This document shows, in pieces, positions 1 through 11,465 of a DNA stretch of 64,000 bases. The notes beneath the pieces were generated by a model. That model ran no database searches and was not told the origin of the DNA. It saw only the letters and a list, made by a program, of their open reading frames with translations. Location of the stretch: positions 70,021 through 134,020 of the forward strand of contig MNCI01015910.1 in assembly GCA_015680685.1 (NCBI GenBank), written 5' to 3'. The number at the start of each line of letters is the position of its first letter. Position 1 is the stretch's first letter. The position numbers and the translations under genes are program-made. Origin of the DNA: Gnetum montanum. Lineage: Eukaryota > Streptophyta > Gnetopsida > Gnetales > Gnetaceae.

Positions 1-722
1 CACAGTAGGTCTACAAATTCATACTTGACAACATAGTAACCCATTTTGGTTTACCCATGACCATTGTCATTGACAATAGGCCACAGTTTAGTAGTGCTGA
101 GGGCAAAGACTTTTGCAAATACTTTAGAATCAAACATTCCTTTTTTTTGCCCTACTACCCACAGGTGAATGGCCAAGAGAAAGCCACAAATAAGGTCATC
201 ATCAATCTTCTAAAGAAGATGCGTAGTACTAGTAAACAGTGATGGCATGAGTAATCTATCTATGCACTCTAGGCCTACTACATGACACGAGGAACCGCAA
301 CAAGTAAGACATCATATAGTTTGGTTTATGGATCTGAAGCCATCTTGCCTCTTGAATTGTAGGTTCCATTGCTCTGTGTAATCCTCTCAAGCTTCATCGA
401 TGAGGCAAAAAATGACAAGTTAACAACCATTGACCATGACTCGATAGAGGAGGAGTGCATGTAAATGCTTTGTCAAATCGAGTAGTACCAACAAATGCAA
501 TAGCAAAAGCACCATTACAATCAGCACCAACGCTAGATCAAGGAGGGGGGCCTAGTTCTCAAGGCCATTCACAAAACCATAGACAAATTCTCAGCCAATT
601 GGAAAGGACCTTTCTTAGTCATCAAGGCCTATGACAATGAAGCAATCAAGCTTGTTGACCATGACAGTAATGAGTTTGCCAATCTGGTAAACCACTTGTA
701 CCTAAATTTGTACTATGCATAG
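1..722 (+). pseudogene. Element A: 3' end of Ty3/gypsy integrase (decayed)
   Basis: The last part of a retrotransposon pol gene, entering from the left edge. The reading shows the integrase core: a VIDNRPQF block at about 63-90 (second catalytic Asp kept), a YYPQVNGQ block at about 153-176, and a C-terminal stretch ending NHLYLNLYYA before the TAG at 720-722. In the family the catalytic Glu sits two residues after NGQ; here that codon (180-182) reads Lys. Several stops interrupt the frame, for example TAG at 358-360 where the sister copy near 16700 has CAG. Integrase would insert the cDNA copy, but this copy cannot work. It is followed by the 3' UTR repeats, PPT and LTR expected at the end of such an element. 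Confidence 0.85.
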
Positions 723-739
723 CATGCAACACCTCATCA

Positions 740-1180
740 ATGACAAAGTAGGGTAAGCGATAGTCCACTACAACTATAAACTAGCACAACAAAAGTCCGC
801 TACAACTATAAACTGTCACAACAATAGTCCACTATCACTATAAACTAGCACAATAATAGTTTGCTATGACTATAAACTAGCATGAACCATCATTGAGCCA
901 TGATGCTAAAATTAGCATCCATAGCATTCATTCACCATGATGCTTAAATCATTACAGCTCATCCCTGGGTCATGATGTTAAACTAGCATAACATCTCATC
1001 CACCATGACAGTAAATTGGCACACAGTAGTCTGCTAGGACTTTAAACTAGCACCTCATGGTCTTCCAGGTTTATAAACTAGGTTCATAGTCTATTGGAAT
1101 CCTAAACTAACATAGCATATAGTCTACCAGGACCTTAAACTAGGTTTTCAGTTCAACACATAGTTCTATAGATAAGCGAG
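740..1180 (+). repeat. Tandem repeats in element A 3' UTR
   Basis: Degenerate tandem units of roughly 20-35 bp built on a core like GACTATAAACTAGCACA follow the integrase stop. The same kind of array follows integrase or protease in elements B, C and D (both orientations). Variable tandem repeats in the 3' UTR are a known habit of Tat-lineage elements. Confidence 0.8.
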
Positions 1181-2662
1181 CAATAATACTTCCAACTCCA
1201 TGCCATTTGTCCACATCTTGTGTGCAAGGCAGCATCACTATAATTCCAGAATGAATTTCTTGTCATCATAAGAGGCCTCTGAAACATTTGCAGCATCATT
1301 TTTCCCTAGCATTTTTTTGATCCTTTGAAAATTCCCTTGGGCATTTTGCTAACCTTCCAAAGCTCCTTCCATGATCGCCACCAATACCAACCTCAAGCTG
1401 CACCGACAGCATTATCAACATTGGGTATTTCATTACTGCTTGAAGCTCTCATGGTCAACATAACCCTTTGGAGCAATGGCAATATTAGGGCTCCCATCAT
1501 CATGCCTACTATGTCAGGCTCTTTCCATTACTCGAGCACTTGCCTTCGATGTGGCTACTAGAGCTTTTGTAGCCTTCTCGCTCTAGCACCTACACTACTT
1601 CTCCTACACTAGCACTACAAGCTCTTGCAATTAGTTCAGCACTCATGGCACTTGCAACACCCTCATAGCTAGTAGTTTACTTTCATCTCATGTTATGTGG
1701 TTTTTTTCTTATTTTTTCTACATTGTGTTTGCAGGAATAGCCCCAGAGGTAGTCGTACGAAGGTGCATCTCATCATAGCGACAAGTCACCACATTGCTCT
1801 AATGTACATGATTGGACTAGCTAAGCTACTCAAGAGTGCATATCCCTATTACCTCACTATAGCCTACTTGCATTTACCCTGTTAATCTTACATCTTCCTA
1901 CCTTCCCTTGCGTCACCAAGTTTGCAACCCCTTCGATGCACATGGCATCCTCTTTACGTCAACCATAGAACCCATAGCAAACATAATGCAACTCGTCCTA
2001 TGGGGAGCCTTTGTGGGCTAGTTAAAGCCCAAGCATATGTAACACAACTCATCCTAAGGAGAAAACACCTATCCTACAGATGCGATATGGTTGCACTAAA
2101 GCTAAGCCCATTGCATGGCATGCAGCCCACCTAACAAAAAGCATCTTGTGGCTAGAATCTCATAATGTACAAAACCTACAGTAGGTTCATCACAACCACA
2201 AAAAAGCAAAAAACATAAAAAAAATATAAAGAAGAATAGGGTGAAACATGTCCCCAAGAAAAATTAGCAAAGTTGCAATTTCGCAACAGGTCCAACCCTA
2301 AATTTGCATCAGCCTTCTCATAAGCACTCCGATGAGGGGTCATAATTTTAGGGGTAAGCCATTCTAACATCATGGATGCTAACTCTCTCATAAGCACTCT
2401 AATAAGGGATCACTATCTTGATGAAAAACCATCCCTCATGCCACATCTTGTAGTATCACATTATTTGCATTTCATTCCCTTGTTATCCCCTAGCACATTT
2501 CCTACATCCTTTATCCCTAGCAAACTATTACCCTTAGCACTCTTGAGCATGGCAAAGTGAAATTTGGTCAAGTATTGATGGCTGATGTTGGTGTTGGACT
2601 TGTTGTGTCCTTTTTTAACGTCTCTCAGGCCACTCCTCCAAATGTCAACAAAGAGGGGCTAA
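1181..2662 (+). other. Element A 3' UTR and polypurine tract
   Basis: Non-coding 3' UTR that matches the 3' UTRs of D (17690-18949), B (39650-40837) and C (minus, 30214-31380) in order, including a pyrimidine-rich tract ending TTTGCAGG near 1735 and a block around 1760-1850. It ends in the polypurine tract AAAGAGGGGCTAA (about 2650-2662) directly before the TG of the next LTR. No gene is seen here. Confidence 0.75.
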
Positions 2663-2749
2663 TGAAACACCACCAAATTCGAGCTTCTCAATCTTGACTA
2701 TAAATTTGGTTAAGTGTCAAAACTTGGCAAATTTTTTCTATGTTTTGAG

Positions 2750-3260
2750 ACTACGCTCCCCACTGTTAAGACTATGCTCCAGAGTGTAGTCAGCATAGTT
2801 GACACAAATGGTCCAAATTGGCAGATTTTTCTAAGTGTCGACAAAAACTGCAAAATTTTTCAAGTTTCCTAACTATGCTCCTGTTGTTGGGACTATGCTC
2901 CCACTATTGGGACTATGTTCTAGAGAATAGCTAGCATAGTCTGTACTCCAATGACTAGTTTTGCAAATTTTCCCAAGTGTCAAGCTAGAGGGTGCTAAGC
3001 ATGGTTGGGATGGAAGAAATAGTTCGGCAAAATTTCTAACTTCTGGCACTACGCTCCCTACTATGCTCTAGAGCATAGTTAACGTAGTCAACACTAAGGA
3101 CATTAATTTTGTAAGATTTTTTTAAGTGTTTTGGCTATGCTCTCCCTATCGATACTATGCTCTAAAGTGTAGTCAACATAGTCTACACTGAACTTCACTT
3201 TTTGTAGAATTTTTCTAACTCCTTGGACTATGCTCTAGAGCATAGTTAGTGTAGTCTACC
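2750..3260 (+). repeat. Palindrome array in LTR U3
   Basis: At least five clusters of ACTATGCTC paired with inverted GAGCATAGT or close variants, spaced roughly 80-150 bp. Two are the same perfect 20-bp palindrome, ACTATGCTCTAGAGCATAGT, at 3060-3079 and 3227-3246. Related motifs occur in the partner LTR near 19030-19460, with more mismatches. Confidence 0.75.
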
Positions 3261-3655
3261 AAAACTACCTCTAAAACTTAGCACCATCTTATATCTTCGC
3301 TCCAACATTCCTTCAGTAAGCAAGATCAACAAGTTTTGTCTCTTTTTCAACCCCCATTTACCCCCAAATTGTACCTATGCTCAACACCACTCGAGAGAGT
3401 GAATAGCATAGTCCCAAAGTGTAGTCTCAAAAACTACACTATTTTGCATTATTTTCAGGTACTTTGTAGTTTGTCTAGCATTTGCATTCACAGTCTTAGC
3501 AATGTAGTCATAGTTTGGTAGTTTCATAGGGTCCATTAGAGCACACCAACAAAACACCATTTCGCTTCAATGTAAGCGTAGTAGGGGCTAGCGTAGTCTC
3601 GACTATTCCTCTGCCACATGGTGCCTAATCCATGACTCACACTTAATCCTAGATC

Positions 3656-3663
3656 TATAAATA
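3656..3663 (+). promoter_or_regulatory. TATA box of A/D LTR
   Basis: TATAAATA about two thirds into the LTR, at the position matched by TATAAATA at 19859 in the partner LTR. This is the likely Pol II core promoter of the element. Confidence 0.6.
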
Positions 3664-4479
3664 TCCTAGTCCTTCATGTGTTAGGAGTTAGCATTTTGGC
3701 ATTTTTATTGGCAAATCTCACATTGGATTAGCAAATTTAAGCATTAGCATTCTAGGCACCCTTGCACCCAAGCACACTTAGCATCTTGGCAAACTTTGGG
3801 ACACCACCTAACACCATTGTACACTATCCTAGGCACCATACACCATTGTAGCTTGTAGGACACTACAACAACCAACCAAGCAGGCTCAAACTTCACATCA
3901 AATGTTAGGTTTTCACAACCATACACCTTGAGACTGTGACTACAACTATTTGTACACTGCATACCTCCTAAACTTTTTTTTGTAGTTAACTACGCTCCCC
4001 CTATTTTATGAATTTTTAGCATTTTCTCTTGCATTTCAACATTCTACCTACATTTTTCATTATTCTTACACACATTCTGCATTTGCACCATCGGCACCAT
4101 GGACATCATAAAACACTGCATCTTCCCTTAAAATTTATTCCATCATAACACCCATAAGTACCAGTTTGATCCAAAAGACCATTCTAGACATCCCACCTCC
4201 ATTCCTAGCAAGCACTTGTACAAAAGTGGGGTTAAGGCTATACGACTACAAACCTCTTCGAGTACCATTCTAGCCTCTAATTTTTTTGGTTACTACAACA
4301 TGGATGTGGGGTTAAACTGTGTGCATTGTGAACCTCTTGGTGTATTGTTCTAGCCTCCAATGTTTTTGGTCACTACAAGCACCATGAATTCTGAATAACC
4401 TTCAACATCTATTTCAAGAACACTCATTGTCCTACCTACTCAACAAGAAAATAGGATTGACCACCCTGCCAGTCCTACC

Positions 4480-6444
4480 ATGGTAGAACCAAGGCCATCC
4501 CTAAGGCTACACAACCAAAAACCTGAGTATACTGCACTGAATGATGAACAATACAACTTCAAATGCACAAAACTCCAAGTGGATCTATTCATAGACTACT
4601 TCGATATGGAAGCAAAGTGAGGTTATGAGATCATCCACCAAAATGGACGAGAGTACATCCCTTCCTCCATTGATTTCATCTTACTTACCAAACCTTACCA
4701 GTGGATCCTAGTCCACCTCATTCAAACGAATGAGCACAAAGCAAGAACAAATTATGAAGAGACTCTACATGGGGAGCAGAATGAGTTTGAGGCTTATTCT
4801 AAACATGAGGACTCCTTTCACACCTCCTTCCAACAAACGACCCCCAATTTGGTCCTCCTATAGTCCTGTCCACTCACTTTTCTTGAATCCATTATAGCCC
4901 CAACATTACCCTCCAAGCCAATACCCACGGTGGTAACCCACTAAATGCAATACATATACCAAGATGCAGTACCTCTAGTCAACTTGTCCTTTGTGGCATT
5001 TTCACAATCCACTCAGTCATCCTTGTTAGCAACCATCATGCCCACATAGCCCTACATGCACACCATGCATATCCCTCAGCCATAAATGACTTAGGCATCT
5101 TATGCCCTACCTATCTCATTGGTACCCTCCACAGTGATCCAACCCACACATGCGTGGTTGGCTCTAGAGACTATGCCTATGGCACAACCAATGTAGCAAG
5201 CATCTCACATGGCCCCATAACCTACAGCTAGGTCATGGACTACGCAGCTAGCACAACGGGTAGTGCAACCAGTATAGCCCACTACTACATCTCAAGGCTT
5301 AGATCAGCCATTCTAGCTAATCCAAACCTTAACAAAATAGGTAAAGTAGCTTAAGTTTTCCTCCTCAAAAATAGTGCATGTGATGGTATTCTACTAGGAT
5401 GATCCCATAAGTCCTATTGCACCACCATTAACTCTCCCAACAAAGATCCTACTACCCCACCTCACTGGGTACAAAGATGAAGGAGATCCTAATGTCCACT
5501 TGGTGACCTTCTGGTCTAAGTGCCTATTACTATAGGCATCACCATGTGCCATCATACATGTTTTCACCATGTCACTCACTAGCAAGGCACTTGACTAGTA
5601 CCAAGCACTACCTCACACCTCCATCTCCTATTTGGAGGATCTACTGAGTTAGTTTGTTATGTGCTTCAAGTACAACTTGAAGCCCAAAACCACCCTTGAC
5701 CAACTCATGCAAATCAAGCAAGGTAATTTAGAGCCCATGTAGAAATTTATCCAATGCTAAAATGCATCACTAAATGAAATCCACCAACCTATAGCAGAGA
5801 CACACCTCTTGGCCATCTTCAAGGATGTAGTTAATGACTTTATCAAGTTAAAACTGTACTACTTGATCCCATAGTCTCTGAGCTAGGCCTTTGCCTAAAC
5901 TAAAAGCATATAGGATGTAATGGAAGCTAGAAAGGACCCTACCTATGTGGCCTAAAAGAACTTACACACCAAAAAGGATAAGGACAAAGGCAAGCAAACT
6001 ACAACCATGGCAATTGTGGCCAACAAGGCCAAAATGACTAATCTAAAGCCAACTGTCAAGCCACCCAAGGCCCTAGCCAACAACAAGACTACTGGCTCTA
6101 GTGCAACAACCAACCAACCTACATCATTAACAGCAACAACACAAGCAGCTTCGAGACCTAACTTTGAGTGCAAGGATCGCTCAAAGTATATCTCACTACC
6201 TCTTAAACCTTTAAAACTACTAGACCAACTGTTGAAGGCTAGACATATCCAGTACAAGTAGATGTCCAAGGATGCTTACAAAAGACATGATAGATATTGC
6301 AAGCTCCTAAGGAACCCCACCTTGGTAGCATCAAATGAGCCCTCGATGCCAAAACATTTTAGGCTGGATAGGTTCTGTCGCTACCACCAATTGCTTGGGC
6401 ACAACCTTGACTTTTACATGGCCCTACAGGATGATCTACAATGA
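4480..6444 (+). pseudogene. Element D gag (decayed)
   Basis: Capsid-type gag of a Ty3/gypsy element. The ATG at 4480 opens a frame that aligns with element B gag: an N-terminal block with YTALNDEQYNF, the Retrotrans_gag core at about 5500-5900, a basic linker at about 6000-6150, and a zinc-knuckle remnant at about 6376-6440. The knuckle reads CRYHQLLGH but its last Cys is Tyr, so metal binding is lost. Stops interrupt it repeatedly, mostly TAG where relatives have CAG. One TGA near 4618 stands where B has CGA. It would form the particle shell if intact. Confidence 0.8.
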
Positions 6445-7021
6445 ATGATGTAGGGTATACAAGGATCCTCTAAACACAGATGATGTAGGGTACATCATCA
6501 ATGCCATTAGTGTTGATGACTATCTAGAGCCAATGTAATGGCCATTCGTGGTCCATATGCCCTCTAGCAATGTAGGAACCCCCTCAGCCTCCATGAGCTC
6601 AAGGGCTCCATTCATCGTCAAAGTACCACCTCGAGCACCCACAACACCCTTCATGGTCAGAGTTCCCCAGCATGTCATGGTAGCAATAGTTTAGCCATTC
6701 TTTGTTGTAAGGGTATTCCAATAGGCTGACTCAACACCTACCCAAAGTTTGGTGATGCGTAATGCTCTAGTTCCCTTATGTCTAAGAGCCAATCCTGCTA
6801 GCAACACCAAAAGACCATCTAGGTGGCAACCTAGAAGGCCTAATGAATGTCTAGCTAATAAGATGATTAGACAACATTAGGAGCAAAAGGCACCAAGTCC
6901 ACCAAAGCCAGTTCCCCTATCTACAGTCTACATGGCTAAAGCAATAGAAAAGGCCACTACCAACAAGCTTCAACTAGGCACTATGGCTCACAAATAGGCC
7001 AAACAAACCAAGGCCAAGTCT

Positions 7022-8005
7022 CCCCTATGAGAGATCCATCTCTTAGGTTGTGTGGAGGAGGTCAAGGCTAGCAAAATGGTAGACAATGGTAGAGACTTTC
7101 TAGATGCATTAGCCCAAGTCAAGCAAGTGCTAAACCAAAACAACAAAACATTGAGCCTATACAACCTAATTATGACCTCCTCTACCCACCACAAAGCGCC
7201 AGTCCAAATGTTGACCTTCATTCCTATCATAGAGGACATCCCAACAAATGAGCATTCCATCCATGCTATGATGTTGCCTTCCACACCATAGGAATCAAGT
7301 TCAACACCCGTAGCATTTCATGACGAGGCAATCAAGGTCAACCCTAAGAAGAGTTAGGTCATAACATCATCCATGGTCATCACAATATGTGTTAGGCAAT
7401 GCAAGATCAGGAGGATGCTTGTTGAAAATGCAATGGAAAAAAATGTCATCCCGTACTCTGTCATCGACAAACTAGGCCCTGTTGACTAGATCAAACCAAC
7501 AAAGGTTGTGTGCCTAAAATGCTTTAACGAGTCACACATCATCATTAAGGGAATAATCATAATAGCCTTCATGGTAGGGGAAGAACTCCCCGCTACTACT
7601 GAATTCATCATTGTAAAGAAAATGTCAAGCCTTAACCTGATATTGGGTAGGCCTTTTTTGGCCCAATTATAGGTCATCTCCTCTCCCATCCATCAAGAAA
7701 TCCACCTTCCATATGAAGTTGGTGAGGTCATTATTCATGGTGACAACATAGCCACTCTAGCCATTAACAACATAAACATGGAGCAAGGGTCAGAGTTGGA
7801 GTTCCCTAATGACACGTCTACATTGTAGGATGAGGACAAAATGCATGAGGCTAACCTACCTAAATAAGCAAAAGAAGCTAGCGATCACCCAAAGGATGCT
7901 TTATGCATAGAATTGCCCTTTGACATAGCAAAAGAAGCTCAAGGGGAATACTACATAGTACCATCTAGGCCCTACATGCCTCCTAACCCATGCCAAGTTA
8001 GGAAG
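7022..8005 (+). pseudogene. Element D retropepsin-like protease (decayed)
   Basis: Aspartic-protease region of the gag-pro polyprotein. The block LGRPFLAQL, a block close to SSPIHQEIHLPYE and a following IIHGDN at about 7640-7750 match the protease of B (38460-38580) and C (32600-32700). The active-site motif VDDGA of B is replaced here by a shorter VENA block near 7420, so the catalytic Asp is gone and one codon appears lost. TAG stops break the frame. A C-terminal tail continues to about 8020 and matches B weakly. Confidence 0.75.
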
Positions 8006-9040
8006 AGATTGCACAACTAAGGTATCTCCTTAGTCCAACATGCGCTAGGTGCCTGCCTATCCTTCGCTTTTACATTTAGCCATGCATTTCACTTTTTGCT
8101 TATATTGCATTTGTTTACACAATTACATTTACCTTGATTCTTTAGATTATGCATTATGTTTCTCTATTTACACATTTATTTGCTTTGTTTTTGCATTTTG
8201 TTTATTCTACGCATTCACTCATTTAGTTTATTCTTTAGCAACTATTAGCGTATGCATGAAAAACATAAAAATGCATAAAAATTAGAAAAGTTAAAATTGC
8301 AAAAAAGAGAAATAATACTATGCAGCCTACCATGGCCTTAAACTGGTAGTGCAAGGTCCAAAATGGCCTTAAACTACTGCTAGGCCTAGAATGGCCTTAA
8401 ACTACCATTGTTAATCTCCACAGCATAGCCTGCCATGGCCTTAAACTAGCAACACATGGTTTGCCATGGCCTTAAACTACCATTGTTGATCCTTCCGTTG
8501 TGGCCCCAAAAGACCTAAAACTAGCAATATATGGCCTGAAATGGCCTAAAACTACCACTCTTAATCATCACTATGGCCCAAAATGGCCTTAAACTAGCAT
8601 CGACCCTCTCGCTATGGTCCAAAACTAGTATGAGGCTCACAATGGCCTAGTTACACTATCATCACTTAAACTTAACTCAGCATATTTAGCATATGAACTC
8701 ATCACATCATGACCATAGCAAGTGCATAGCAAATAAACATAAAACAAAAAAAATGTTTACATATTACACTTCACATATGGAAAATACATGCATTAGATGT
8801 CATATCAATAGCAGTACATAGCATGAGTAGCAGAATATAACAAAAAATAGCAAAAAAGCCCAATAGTAGGGCTCCATCAAGTCATGCTCAACTGATGGCA
8901 TTAAGTGGAGTAGGAGGTTCCTCTTTTCCTATTGTATCATTGGGACCCGTAGCATCTACTAGAACCTACTACCACAACCATAGTAAAAATGAGTAGTTAG
9001 TAACCAAAATTATACTATACAAGCTAACCCAAAATGTGAA
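8006..9040 (+). other. Element D spacer with tandem repeats after protease
   Basis: Non-coding. An AT-rich part (8050-8300) corresponds to 38810-38950 in B. At 8310-8650 a tandem array of units like GGCCTTAAACTAGCA follows, also seen in B (about 38965-39010) and, reversed, in C (31810-32150). From about 8650 the match to B stops; sequence resembling the end of the B spacer resumes only near 13440. Confidence 0.7.
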
Positions 9041-11465
9041 AAAGCACAAAAACTAAAAACTAACTTGAGAAGGTCCCACATCGGTGTCTTCTGGAGGCAA
9101 CTTGTCAAGGTCATCCTCCAAGCATTGGAGGATCTCAACCTTAAAAAGCTATGCCCAGTCCTCCTAGCCAAAGTCAATCCCCACAAGGGTCTTGCCTTTG
9201 TCCATGGCGGTCCATGCAGGAGGCTCCATGAAAAAGCTAGCAAACAAAGCCTCTCCTGAAGGGGTCACAATCTATTACTTAGGAGAGTCATTCACCACTA
9301 TATGCCACATGAACAACTCATAAGTCTACCTCCTACCAATCACCTCAAGAAACATCTCGAGGTAGCAGAATTTGACATACTCCTCCTTATACCATTGAAG
9401 GTACTTGTCACGTTCGTGCTTGTATTGGTGCTTGTGGTTCTTCTAAGTCTACCCCCACCAATACACCTTAGTGTTGTAATTCTTCTAGTCTTGATTCTTC
9501 TAGGTGAGTAGATCCATCTATAACCACTACTCAATCACCTCCCAGGTGACCTCATTCTTGCCCTTGAGAGCCAACCAATATTAAGCATATTCTATCTTAG
9601 AGGTTCTCCAAGTGCTATCTCCCTATGATCTAACCACTAAAAAGTTATATCAAGATTAAATATCTTTAATCTTCATATCCTAGATGGTCACTCTCTACTA
9701 CAACTCATGCACATGTTTCCATAGGTGCTCATTCTAGCACTAGCAGATCAACAATGCTTTTGCATAGGAAAGCATGCACTTGCTTGCTATCTCATACATG
9801 TGATGAGACATCTAATCCACCTTAGGAGAAAGGTTAAGGAGGGCATCCACCTTCACCACCCTACTCAAATCCCACCAAAGCTTGAAACTTGTTGGGATGC
9901 AACAAGCAATTAATCTTAGCCACAAACTAAGCATTCAATCAGTAAAGCAACACTAAGCAAAGCAACATAGTAAACATAAGTTCAAGATCTGCCTACTATA
10001 AATCGTCCACCATGTCCTTAATAATGCCCTTCATGAAGGCAAATTTATCAAGCACATCTACCCATGGCTCCATGTGGTAGGTAGGCATGGGACTGCTAGC
10101 AAGAACATCTGAGGCTGTAACACAACTATGCAATTAGCATACAACCAAACAACCAAAGATGCTAGAGCAAAAGGTAATAACAAATGATGATCCAAGATAG
10201 TTACCTAGCAAGCCCTCAAGCATGAGTGTAGGGGGTTTACCTAGCTATACAAGACCTTTAGTCATTATAGATAATGACTCATCGATCTCCTCTAAGTGTT
10301 CCTATGCTCGTGTGGCCATAAATAAGTGCTTGACCCATGGTTTGGACAGCTACTCGTGATCTTGCACTACCCAATGCCCACCATCACACATGACCAAAAG
10401 CTCCACAAACCTTCATAGGTACCCTATAAAGAACACAAAGTAACTTGGGATCTCACCTAGATGATAAACTGTAGCTTGCTGATCTTTGCATGCAAGATAT
10501 TGGTAATGTAGGTAGCCCAATTGAACCTTGTGCCTTCCAACAACATCTCTTTCATCACCCATACATGCTCCACCCCAAGGATCTTTCCTTGGGAGAGCAA
10601 CTTTGGAAAGGCACATGCACAAAAAAGAGGATAGAGCTCTTGTACCACAGGCACATGCACATCCTTAATTGGTATGCCCTTGTGAGATCAAGTGGCTCCT
10701 AACTAGTTCTCGATCTTTCCTTTATGGTCCATCTCCTTGCTTGTCTTATCAATGATCAACAAACCATAAGTGGGAAGGCCAAAGAGGTTAGCAAAGAAGG
10801 CCTCATTGAGGTTAAGCACTACCCTCACACCGTGCACTCAAGTGACGAATTGTCAAACGTCGCTATTGAAGGAGTTAATGATGGTAACCATTTTGGCCAC
10901 TGGAATACTTAGGCTAAGGGCCAAAAATAGGTCCATAAACCTTGCATGCATGAGCCTAGTTATTAGTGCATCTGAGGCCTTGTGGCATAGCTAGTGCTAT
11001 GCACCCTTCACATTGCTATATTTCATGATGAGGGTGGCCTCTCTGCAGCCTGTGGTGACCACCATCACCTTGCCTAAAGCAACTATTGTTGCAACCAAGG
11101 CAAAACAACATTAGCATCATGCAAAAGGAAAACTAACAAGCACACATAAGTAAGCACACAAGCTAAAACATAGATGCATACATGGCACAAATGGGCTATG
11201 AGATGAGGGTGGCATTACAAGCATCTCCATGGTGTTGAGCACAACGATGGCCCACTCCTCATCCAACTAGTCATGGATCCTACATTTTTTGTATGCCCTC
11301 ATGTATCTAGTGAGGTAGACCTCCAAATTAGACCCCACCTACTCAAGCACAACTACTCAAATGTTTAGGCTAGAGGAGAATACCTCCAAGGTGGTGTGAA
11401 TCAAGGCTAGAGCATCCACCAAATCATGTAGGCCCTCCTCATCAACACTAAACCTAGTAGGCCCC
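9040..11465 (-). pseudogene. Decayed antisense ORF inside element D
   Basis: Reading the minus strand from about 11465 down to 9040 gives a long protein-like sequence broken mainly by TAG codons. It starts near MGPTRFSVDEEG and later shows a well-kept stretch around 10660-10457 with HVPVVQELYPLFCACAF. It ends near 9060 in an acidic stretch, LEDDLDKLPPEDTDVG. The style (a long plant-only protein with a hydrophobic, Cys-containing middle) resembles the putative plant transposon proteins and the antisense extra ORFs known in some Tat-lineage elements. I cannot name a family with confidence. It lies between protease and RT, in the opposite direction to D. It is either a native extra ORF of the full-length element or part of a different element inserted there. 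Confidence 0.5.

Larger units (their letters stand above)
2663..4377 (+). repeat. LTR shared by elements A (3') and D (5')
   Basis: It starts TGAAACACCACCAAATT right after the polypurine tract of A and ends at CACTACA just before D gag. It aligns by eye with the LTR at 18950-20519: same start, same TATAAATA region, same end. A direct duplication of about 100 bp lies near the right end (about 4225-4300 and 4310-4377, both with AACCTCTT and a TCACTACA/TTACTACA end). No good PBS match could be read after it. Confidence 0.8.

Noticed and set aside
740-1180. CRISPR-like array
   Set aside because: The repeats are degenerate, without constant spacers, in a plant retrotransposon 3' UTR; the setting excludes CRISPR.
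1697-1885. Intron acceptor of a host gene at TTTGCAGG near 1735
   Set aside because: The same tract lies in the 3' UTR of A, B and D and in C reversed, so it belongs to the element; no host exon follows.
5952-6269. 105-codon minus-strand frame
   Set aside because: Shadow of the basic gag linker of element D, which aligns with B on the + strand.
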